Part shown: piece after piece, positions 55,256 through 64,000 of the stretch
How the letters are laid out: each line of letters begins with the position of its first letter
How positions within the stretch are numbered: the first letter of the stretch is position 1
Source of the DNA: Corbicula japonica
Taxonomy: Eukaryota > Mollusca > Bivalvia > Venerida > Cyrenidae
Length of the DNA: 64,000 nucleotides
Direction: 5' to 3'
NCBI GenBank assembly: GCA_038501625.1
Contig: JAZAYU010000012.1
Span: 7,998,001-8,062,000, forward strand
Position numbers and translations under genes: made by a program
The notes under the pieces: generated by a model
What the model was told of the DNA's origin: nothing
Databases searched by the model: none
The model's input: the letters and a program-made list of their open reading frames with translations, nothing else

Positions 55256-57977
55256 ACAGAAACCAATGTCTATTATATGCCTTACTAATAAACAGTTTGG
55301 CAGTACAGTACGGGTTACTTCCCGTGACCGGTAATCAACCCAAATCGAGGCTTTACGGGACAGCTGAACGATCGGTCTAAGACAAAACGGAAAAGATAAT
55401 CCTTAAATTACAGGTTCGAAATTATCGCGGCCGGTCGAAAATAAGTGGTTGTTCTTGGCAGATTGTTTTTAATGCTTTAAGAACATTAAATATTCTTGTC
55501 GAAAATTGGCAGTATGAAACGCTGCGGAAACAAATATTCTCTTTATCGTTACAACGGCTAATGAATATTTTAGACACACAAATAATTTAACAATAATCGT
55601 ATAGGCTTATGCCATTAATTATAGTCTTTATTAACGTAAAGGAATTATTTTATTATTTTAAATTATCTAATAATAATGTCAAATAATAACAGAAAGACTT
55701 CTTATAATGTAATGGTCCTCATAATTCATTATTACCCAAATCCAGTGCAGACCCTGAATACCCGTCAAGTTTTTTTTTTGGATAAAAAACTGAAGTTCGT
55801 TTAAAACAATCGGTGAGTTCTGATTATTTGATGAAATGTGAAAATGCCCATAAAATTGCAGAATCATAATCCCTTGTAAACGAGAATAAACAACTTTTTT
55901 TTTTAAAGTTCACCACTCACTGAACATTATAACCCGTGTCATCTATGTATTCCCAGCAATTATCAATTTTCTGAGTAAATGCTATAACATGAAAATAATT
56001 TTAAACGTTTCAACTGAATATCGTGAATAAAACGGAATGTTTATTAATTCAATGTATATATAAATATTTAAACAAATTTTTGAAATTTATACATAGCTTA
56101 AACATTAACCATCACGACGAAGTAAACCGGCTTTAATCGACTTTTGTAGACAAAATTTATTCTTTCGACTATCAATATTTTTAAACAATCAACGTTGTTT
56201 TTTCATGATACAACTGTCAGAAGAGAATAGCATTGAAAACTGCACAGATACTATTGACGGACACATCGGACGCACGCGTATATATTTCACAAAGTAGCTC
56301 CAGCTTTTTGCGCCAAAATATAATTGCTAACGTTTTTAAAGATATAAATTTAATATAGCCTGGTTATAACTATTCCTGTTTATCAGTGAAATATTTGTAA
56401 TAACATCTTCCGATCTGTTTTAAGATATATTATATACGGCTTACGTAGATCCCTTTTTACCATGGATAGTCCTTTTTCTCATTTTCTTATCTTTTCGGTA
56501 GTATAAAATAATTGGGTTCATCATGATCGTCTTCTCAGAGTACTTTCCCTTGGAATGTTAATATTTTCCTGATTTATTTTTCATAGAAACGAGTTTAACT
56601 GTTTACAAGAGGTATGTTTATGATTTGTTTTGTCCCTGACTCCTAAATGCCAGATACAAACAATTACTGATAGTCTTATCCGTCTGTCAGATCCGTAACG
56701 TACACATTTTTTTCCGGAACATCAAATGTTCAGGTCAAAGATTTTGGGTAAAATCTATGCCGTTCGTCCATAATTTCGGGGGTTTAACAGACGAATTTTA
56801 CATTGGCGCTCATAATAATTGTATTTCAAATGTTTATGTTTATTTCACCAACTGCAGTCACCTGTGTTTGACCGAATTAAAAGCCAAATAAACATGAGAA
56901 ACCCACATGATTCGATTTTGTTCACTAGAAACATCGAGAACAATTTGATCCTGACATAGTGTGAGAAAATGTCTAAAATTTTAACACGTTTTGTTTAGTT
57001 TTGGACTGAAACAGGAAAGCAGTCGAACAGAGAAATTGTTTTTTAATTACTAACATGTTTTTGACCATTATAATTAAGCAAAGTTTTATGCTTTTTTAAT
57101 GATATTGGAGTGCAACAGTCTATAAAAAGTTATAAACTTAACTTGAGCTTGGAAGTTGGTCTCTAAAACTACTTATTGCCTGGTAACATTTGGATTGGTG
57201 CTATATGACAACTCTTTTGAGTACACGAGACGTTCATAATTGATTTTCAATTGAATTGTGACCTTCGACCTGCTATGGTATTAATAGCATTGCATACACT
57301 TCAAGCTCTGAGACGACACAGATTTTTGCAAATTACGCAAGGGAAAAAGCTCTCCTCCAACCATAAGGGGAGGGAAACCAATTCTAGTAAATATTTTCGG
57401 TTGTTTTTATATTAATTGTATTTTAAGAAAAAAAAGATGTTTTGGAGTAAAGTAAGTGTCTGTTCTTTATTTTAGCAAATATATTTCAAGATGTCAGGTA
57501 AACATGAAGAAAAAGTGATTATAAAATATTGAATAGTATTTCGGATGACTGGACAGATGGTGCGCACGCATATGACATTTGATGACGTCACGAAAATATG
57601 GGAAACCCCGAAAATATGAGAAAGAGGCATAGTTTAGCGGACGCCAGATGTTCAAAACACAAAAGCACAGCGCCGTTTGAGTGAGAAAAGCGGGTGTATG
57701 GGGGCCTCAGCCCCCATTTGAATTCGCTATTTTTTAATATTTTTTTTTTTGACACATGGCTTACTTGAATTTTCTCACAAGCAATGGCCTTTACTTTAAA
57801 GTTTAATGTTGGGATCCGCTAAACTAGATGTATTCCAAGATTTTGCCCATGGCATAAAAATTTGGAGCCGTACATACATAGCACACTATTGGTTCAAGTG
57901 GAAAATATTTACATTAACAAATATAATATTGTTCTAATAATTCATTTATACATATATTCTCTAAACTGTAATTTCAT
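55256..57977. other. Intergenic, no gene seen
   Basis: Upstream of VWC4 and of the right-hand gene. AT-rich; no splice-supported ORF, no clear TIR pair. A GC-richer patch near 57630-57720 may be a repeat. Confidence 0.5.
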
Positions 57978-58236
57978 GTGATAAACAGTTGCTGGAGAGC
58001 TCACACTCACAGTTTGGAAAGATCAGGGTTGGATGCAAAATTACCAGAAATGACCCCCCCCCCTCCATCTGCACCGGCATACACATACATACCCAGTCTC
58101 CCATTTTCAGACGAAAAAAAAAAACAACAGCATAAATTTACAATACCTCAAGGAAAACATAAACAATTTAAGTAAATAATGGTTTTGTTGTAATAAATCC
58201 ATACATAGATTCTACTTCATGCATTTTTTCTGTGTC

Positions 58237-58485
58237 TCATATGGTCCAAAAGATGTGGCACAAAATGTGCACCTTTGCTCAAACATGTTCAATTCTAACC
58301 TACTATTAATTTTTGGTTACTCTGGTCATCTATAGCCAAACATTGGTTACTTATTTGAATACACTTGTTATTTTAAATATTCAGTATTATACATGTCAAA
58401 CTGTAAGCTCAACACATTCCTAAGCTAGCTAAAATGCTATTCACAAAGTAAAATATCCTGCAAAGGTGCACATTTTGGTCCAAAG
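58237..58485. repeat. Inverted repeat pair around a 170-bp spacer
   Basis: tggtccaaaaga..aaaatgtgcacctttgc (58240-58280) is complemented by gcaaaggtgcacattttggt (58461-58480). Probable remnant of a TIR element. Confidence 0.55.
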
Positions 58486-58674
58486 ACTGCTGTGAATTTG
58501 ATGAGTAACTAAGACAAGTTGTGAATTTGTTTCATTCACACTGCTAACTTAATTTTGTAATTTAAATCCTCTGGGTAACCAAAATAAATGTTCAAGTTGT
58601 CAACAATGTTTATTGTTCAGAAACATTAATAAATTAATTTGTGTCTGACATGCATTTATATTTTTACCTCACGT

Positions 58675-58935
58675 TTTATGCCCCCACAAATTGGGAGGCA
58701 TATAGAATTGCACTTGTCTGTAAGTATGTTGCCATAAATTATGTACATCCCCCAAATCTTGTGGCATCAACTCCTCATTGACTATCGGGTGGATTTCTTT
58801 CAAACTTGCACAGATGATCAAGCAGGATGTGTAGATGATTGAAAGAAAAGATTTTTTCCTGCGACCATTTTTACCAGAGTAATTGCCCTTTGTTACAAAT
58901 ATTGTAGCAGTGGGGGCATCAGTGTCTGAGAATAT
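58675..58935 (-). repeat. Dispersed 'cctcccac...' repeat, copy 2
   Basis: Inverse copy of 9880-10165; includes tgtggcatcaactcctc, tctttcaaacttgcacagat and gtagcagtgggggc. The 90-codon minus-strand ORF here is part of the repeat. Confidence 0.75.
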
Positions 58936-59138
58936 ATTCAAGTTAATCTTTATGACGACTCTGCCTGTGATAAATGCTGCAATATATCACCAGTGACTAT
59001 TTATTATTATTTCATAAAACACATCATTGTGGTTTTTTTTCATCTCATTCTTACAATCTTAAGAAATTTTATTCAACTAACGTTTACATCTAGATAACTG
59101 ATTTTGTAAACATCTGATGTAAATTTATCTTTTTTCAG

Positions 59139-59230
59139 GAAATGCACAATACAGTATGAGTTGGACCTTTGAGACGAGGCTGCGGCCGCAGCCCCGACAT
59201 GACCTCAAATGGTTGAAGACAGACCTGCAG
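59139..59230 (+). CDS. Exon of an unrecognised gene continuing past the right edge
   Basis: Acceptor atcttttttcag, exon of 92 bp, donor cag|gtaaat. The only long open frame gives NAQYSMSWTFETRLRPQPRH followed by DLKWLKTDLQ, ending in phase 0. It is GC-richer than its surroundings. ATG 59155 (MSWTFETRLRP) could be the start. I do not recognise the family. Confidence 0.55.
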
Positions 59231-60454
59231 GTAAATGTCAGTTTGAATTAGATCAGAGCATAATAAGCCTAGATAAAATATTTGGGAAGATAGTGATTTG
59301 AAACACCTGTTTTAAACTAGTTAGCACAGTTAATATGTAACATTTATGGTGTATTTAGCACCAAAATGGTGTCTTCAAGCAGATGATGTCACTCTGAAAC
59401 ATCTGAAAGTCCAATAATCACTGTCAATCCAGCGCTTTCATTTTGAATTTAGCGATCCTCACACTTATTGGAGACATTGAAAATTGCCCTGCAGATAACA
59501 AGAGAAATTATCAAAAATATGTGAGGTTTTTGTTTTTATCTGTTAGACCGTGAGGATGGATGAAATTCCGTGAGTTTTTACCTCACGGCGTGAGACTTGG
59601 CATGTATGTTTGTGTTTTGTGGTTCCATTTCCTTGTTTGAAGACATGCTTCTTGAACTTTAATTGGTTTCTGATCAATAACCGGAGAACAGCGTGACTTA
59701 CATTCACCAAACTTGGTATATATATTGCTAGTCCCAATTTATTTTGAGACTGAAGTGACTCAGTCACATTACTTTAAATAATTTTAGTTTCCCATTGTTA
59801 ACTGAATTACTGTTTGACCTGCTGTTATCGAGCAGAGGTATGGAGGTATGACCTGGTCAGTTGTTGTTCCAGATAGTTTGCATAACACAAGTGTATATGC
59901 TTTGCCAGGCATTGCTGTTGTTAATGCAAACTAACCAGGTGCTGTATTAGTTTACCCATCTTTAGAGTAAAATATATCTTCAAAGTACAGACAGAAAACT
60001 TTGGCTTTCAAATACTATTGAAACCAGCATACTAGATTGTACTTGTATATCGATTTTTTGTTGTGGCCATATTTCTCATTAAAATATTTTATTGGTTATG
60101 ACTACAAGTTTTTGATGTAGTCGGTATCTGTTGGTAATGGTCACTTAAGACAAGAGTTATGTCCCTTTTTCTGACTAAGGATTTGTGGAGGACATGAGTA
60201 TTCCGCTTATCATGCATCTAGTTAGCTTTAGTGTTCGAAAGTTGTGTCAAGTTTTTGTTATTTTTGTTGGTGTTGTAGCACTTCAAGGTTGTAGTTTTGT
60301 GTGAAACTTTTTTTTTACAAGTTAAGCTACAGATTTCAAATTTGGTAAACCTGTTCATCATCATATCCTGAGTTGGTCTGTCAAGAACCTAAACTCTAAC
60401 TTTTGATCAATTTCTGGGCTTTTGTGTGCAAGCTGCATACATGTACATGCACAT

Positions 60455-60639
60455 ACCGTCATTGTGCGAATATAAGCCGCACTCATATATAAGCCACACC
60501 GCCCCCCAAACGTGATTGAACAGATGAAAATGGTTTAATGAAGTGTATAAGAAGCCAAACCTGTGTATTAGCCGCACCCCCAACTTTTTACCTCCAAATT
60601 CCGGGGAAAAAGTGCGGCTTATATTCAAACAATGACAGT
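60455..60639. repeat. MITE with 'TATAAGCCGCA' TIRs
   Basis: ACCGTCATTGTGCGAATATA-AGCCGCAC left, and the complement of the right end GTGCGGCTTATATTCAAACA-ATGACAGT. C-rich and G-rich inner shoulders. The two minus/plus ORFs here are repeat-derived. Confidence 0.85.
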
Positions 60640-61017
60640 AACTTTCATTTTATTTATATTAAACTTTATATCCTTGGAACATCAATCCTGGGGAACTATA
60701 TAAAAAACCACAATTCTTTCTTGTATTTTGATCTACATATTGCCCATTTTGTACTCAGGATATAAAGCTTTAAAATTCACAACTAATGAACTCCTATTAC
60801 TACAGCTTTGAAACTGTTGCAGTTTAAGGTACCATAACACTGTCTTGCATTGTTGATCTCGGAATTTTAACATTAAGGTTTGGATGCAAGATCCTACTTA
60901 AAATACTTTGAGACTCAAGTACATGTAAAATATACATGAAATTATGAAACACAGAGTTGAGTTAAATGGCTAAAGCCCTTACCCCTACCTCCACAAAAAA
61001 ATAAATTAAGTAATATG

Positions 61018-61140
61018 ATGTCCTGCACCTGCTTTTTCTCAACATGACCAGCACCTGCTTTTCCTAATTTGATCTGCACCTTTTTTTCCTAACATGACTT
61101 GAACCTGCTTTTCCTAACATTATCTGCACCTTCTTTTCTA
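61018..61140 (+). repeat. Short tandem repeat, ~29-bp unit x 4
   Basis: Units of ctgcacctgcttttcctaac-atgac with point changes. Confidence 0.85.
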
Positions 61141-61752
61141 ATCACTTGTATTGGTAAACAAGAGAGCATCACTAATTACAAAGAAAAACTAAAAGCTCAG
61201 CAAGATTTAGGTGTTAGACAATGGAACCATGCCTGATTAATAGTGAATATTAGGCCATTGTCTTTGCCAGCAGTGTATTAGTGCTGCTCAATCAGCAAAT
61301 CTACATGGTGCCAGTTAATTGTGAACTTGTACTTTGTTTGACCTGAATTGTTCAGGGTTGGCACAATATTGGTCTATACGAGGGGTGATCCAGAATTATC
61401 CGGATTATGTTTGTAGTTTTGATAATTATGTATATTTTATAATGAGATTTTCACTAGTTGTTGCTTATTCAGATTGCAATCACAAATCAAAACCATTTTA
61501 ATAACGTATATTTTCTTTAACGATCAATGCGTTGCTATAGTAACCCATCAACGCTAATACGGGGACGGTGTCACAACGTTCGTCTATAGCATTGATTCGG
61601 TTTAAAAATTGTGAGTTTTCAACACGTTAATTTGGCGCTAATTGTACAATGACATCGATGACATCATTCAGCATCATTTGTAAAAATTTTGACGTCATTG
61701 AAGCAACGGCTGCAAAACAACTTCATTTCTACGTTACTTCATATTTTCTACA

Positions 61753-62962
61753 ATGTTGTCATTTTATGCAACAGAAACGCGCGCCGTAATAAAGTTTTGT
61801 TGTGAACTTGGATATTCGCCTACTAAGACCTACGAAATGATCCAGGAGACATCAGCGGGCACAAGTATTTGAATGGCACAGGCGGTTCCGGGAGGGTCCT
61901 GTTTCTCTAGAAGACGATGGAGGTAGGGGCCGAAAATCCTCTATTGACTAAACGTTTGTAAGCTCCAAAAGACGTCGTTGACAGGAATAGGCACATCACC
62001 ATTCGGGATATCTGTACCGTAACTGGATTTAGTTTTGGGACTGTTCAGTGCATTTTAACTGAACACCTGAAAATGAAGAAGGTTAGTGCGCGATGGTTAC
62101 CACAGTTGTTGACAGATACAAATAAAGAGAACCGAGTAATGGCGTCAAGGAAATTCATCAAGCGTTATCGACGGGATGGAGTGACCTTTCTTGACCACAT
62201 TGTTACAGCCGATGAGACGTGGTTGTACTTATTTGATCCGGAGACGAAGGAGCAATCAAGACAGTGGAAGACGCCCGGATCGCCAACCCCAAAGAAGGCA
62301 CGAGTAACAAAGACATGTGGCAAGCAGATGTACATCTTCTTCGCCGATCGGCATGGGATGATTATCATGCACGCTGTTCCGATAGGTCAGAATGTGAATG
62401 CCGCCTACTATGGAAAGGTACCTGAATTTTATTATAAAATGATTTATAAACTTTAATTTTATTTATTCTTACTTAAATACAATAAATACGTTAGATTTTT
62501 TAAGTTTCAGTAATGTGCAATGGTATAACCTGATAAGTGCAATTTTTTGCTTTTAAGTCACCAAGCACTTACTGGTTTCCGTTGCAGGTTTTAAGGAAAG
62601 ACTTGGTGCGTGCGTATCAGAAGAAGAGGCCAGGAATGGACGTGGGTGACATAATACTCCATCACGACAACGCACTGTCCCATACAGCAGACACAACCAG
62701 GCTCGACATCGGACTTCTAGGATTCGACCTTGTTGACCATCCCCCGTATTCGCCGGACCTCACGCCTATGGATTTTCGTGTGTTTCCTGTCGTAAAGTCG
62801 GCATTGAAGGGCACGAGGTTTGAGACATTTGAACATTTATCTAATGCAACTCAGCGTGTAGTGTCACAGCTGGACGAAGAGTGGTATATTGACATGTTTC
62901 AGCAGTGGTTAGCCCGTCATGAAAAATGTATAACGTGCGGTGGAGATTATTTGGAAAAGTGA
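61753..62962 (+). pseudogene. Mariner transposase, DD34D, frameshifted N-terminus, with an intron-like interruption
   Basis: N-terminal HTH part starts at ATG 61753 (RAVIKFCCELGYS, TYEMIQ), then shifts frame at about 61855 (VFEWHRRFREGPVSLEDDGG), hits TAA near 61950 and shifts again before 61965. The catalytic half is intact from about 61965: IRDICTVTGFSFGTVQ, TADETW (first Asp), then 62418-62587 is removable as GT...AG, then HHDNALSHTA (second Asp) and YSPDLTPMDF with the third Asp 34 residues later, the DD34D signature. Stop TGA 62962. Transposition is cut-and-paste at TA. The N-terminal lesions make it inactive. Confidence 0.9.
62418..62587 (+). other. Intron-like 170-bp insert in the transposase
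   Basis: Border AAG|GTACCTG ... TTCCGTTGCAG|GTT; removal restores YYGK-VLRKDLVRAYQ without loss or gain of residues (phase 0). The insert is AT-rich and has stops in frame. Confidence 0.8.
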
Positions 62963-63440
62963 AGTTGAAGTGCGATGTCATTTATGACGTTGAGAGTCCC
63001 CGGTCGCCAGTTACAGACATTATGTTTTGAAGTGTAACTCAATTGTTCTATGTACAAAAGTCATGAAACTTTCAGATATTGTAGATTAAATATTAATGTT
63101 ATTGCCATCTTCATTTTATGCAGGTAACAGTAACCGTTTCAAAACGGTGATAGTAGTCCGGTTAATTCTGGATCACCCCTCGTAACTCTTCTAGAATTAT
63201 GAAGGATATTTCATATAGTCCAGTTTAGGGCCAAACTTTTGTAATAGTCCCACATTTTGACCAGTGTAGACATTGCGTCTAGTGAAGATTGTTTGACCCA
63301 AATTGTTCAGGTTTGGCACAATATTGGTCTATAACTCTTCTAGAAGTATGAAGGATCTATCATATAGTCAAGTTTTGGGCCAAACGTTCACAATAGACCC
63401 ACATTTTGACCAGAGTAGACCTTGCATCAAGTGTAGATCC

Positions 63441-63934
63441 AGATCAGCAGTGTGACACAACATGGGCAGATCTAGAGGGGGTTCAGTCGGGTTGCTTGAA
63501 AATAGTTTTTGGGTAACAAAATTTTATTTTTATGCATATTTAACCCTTAAAGTTGGGAATAATCATATAACCACCAAAAGACTACCCTAAAACAAACCCC
63601 CTTATGAAAATCTTGTATCTGACCCTAAAACAAAGATCAGACAGCAGTTGGGGCATATCCAGACGGGTTCATAGGGTTCCTTAACCCCCATTTTGGGCAG
63701 CAATTTTAAATTTTCATTGGCAATTTGGTCAAAAAGTCATGTAACTACCATAAGACTGCCACAAACAAACCCCCTTTCTGTCAATCTTTCATCCAATCCT
63801 TCAAAAATATAAAATTTTGCTTCAAACAAGTCCTCTAACTAAAAGATCTAAAAAGCTCAGCCAGGATTATGTCTATGTAATTTATTGCAAACGTTGTACT
63901 GTTGCATAACAAATTGTTTTGTTTGTTATTACAG
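63441..63934 (+). other. Intron of the right-edge gene, nothing coding
   Basis: Contains a tgtagatccagatcag fragment of the TTAA MITE (63437-63452) and imperfect internal duplications (taaaacaaacccccttatg / acaaacccccttt). Confidence 0.5.
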
Positions 63935-64000
63935 CTGGGAAAGTTATTGTTTTTTTACAGCCTGCTTGAGGGCAATGTTGTTGTTTTCATCACATTAACC
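63935..64000 (+). CDS. Second exon of the unrecognised membrane-protein gene (cut by window)
   Basis: Acceptor gtttgttattacag; 22 codons open in phase 0, matching the donor phase at 59230: LGKLLFFYSLLEGNVVVFIT. Hydrophobic, so probably a membrane segment. Truncated by the window edge. Confidence 0.5.
   Translation, partial: MGKLLFFYSLLEGNVVVFITLT

Larger units (their letters stand above)
61379..63182 (+). mobile_element. Mariner transposon, 1,804 bp, TA target duplication
   Basis: 25-bp TIRs with one mismatch: CGAGGGGTGATCCAGAATTA left and its complement ending CACCCCTCG at 63182. TA on both sides (61377-61378, 63183-63184). It is longer than typical mariners (about 1.3 kb) because of an intron-like insert and long 5' and 3' ends. 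The repeat unit at about 63297-63440 retains the empty site. Confidence 0.95.
61340..63440 (+). repeat. ~155-bp tandem repeat, first unit interrupted by a mariner
   Basis: Unit 1 runs from about 61340 to 61378 and continues at 63183-63296; unit 2 starts near 63297 (aaattgttcaggtttggcac...). Shared: ggcacaatattggtctata, actcttctaga, catatagt and cacattttgacca. Confidence 0.88.

Noticed and set aside
57978..58175. 65-codon ORF with PPPPSAP stretch
   Set aside because: Built on poly-C and poly-A tracts, no splice sites or homology recognised.

Overview
The window looks like AT-rich, intron- and repeat-rich nuclear DNA of an animal, most likely a bivalve or other mollusc. This rests on introns with GT-AG borders and conserved phases, a TRP channel of the invertebrate TRP/TRPL type, an array of small secreted von Willebrand factor C (VWC) proteins, and very dense short inverted-repeat elements. 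Species-level assignment is inference; no database search was possible.

Layout. (1) About 1.3-14.5 kb, minus strand: five exons of a TRPC-family cation channel. The ankyrin/TRP_2 N-terminus is in one large exon at 13.5-14.5 kb; transmembrane, pore and TRP-box exons follow toward the left edge, and the C-terminal tail lies beyond the window. All four internal splice junctions keep the frame. Its introns are full of MITEs. (2) About 14.7-35.8 kb: no convincing gene; a graveyard of short elements. The dominant one is a ~240-bp family that starts CCC, ends GGG and is flanked by TTAA (piggyBac-like), with about two dozen copies in the window. A nested copy with its empty site allows the insertion rule to be read directly. 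Also present are a ~150-bp near-perfect foldback element, a ~1.33-kb CAGGCCTGCC-ended element, a ~1.4-kb long-TIR element, minisatellites and (GAT)n. (3) About 35.8-46.2 kb, plus strand: three symmetric phase-1 exons that splice into one very large, low-complexity, serine-rich protein (about 2,490 residues visible). It has 31 tandem copies of a 26-residue unit, a proline-rich SH3-ligand-like stretch, seven copies of a ~45-residue unit, TQT/QTD/QTE motifs and a C-terminal membrane segment. I do not recognise this family; it is the most novel object here. (4) About 47.1-54.7 kb, minus strand: four tandem paralogous genes, each with two coding exons and a phase-1 intron, for secreted proteins with one complete 10-cysteine VWC domain plus a half VWC module. 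The second copy carries an in-frame stop inside a low-complexity insertion and has a 34-bp-arm palindrome just past its stop. (5) About 55-64 kb: repeats plus the first two visible exons of an unrecognised plus-strand membrane-protein gene (59.1 kb and the right edge). Its intron contains a 1.8-kb mariner (DD34D) whose transposase has a clean GT-AG intron and a frameshifted N-terminus. The TA target duplication is confirmed by an empty sister repeat next door.

The genes share no obvious pathway. The TRPC gene and the giant-repeat gene diverge across about 21 kb of repeats; the giant-repeat gene and the VWC array are convergent with ends about 0.95 kb apart; the VWC array and the right-edge gene diverge.
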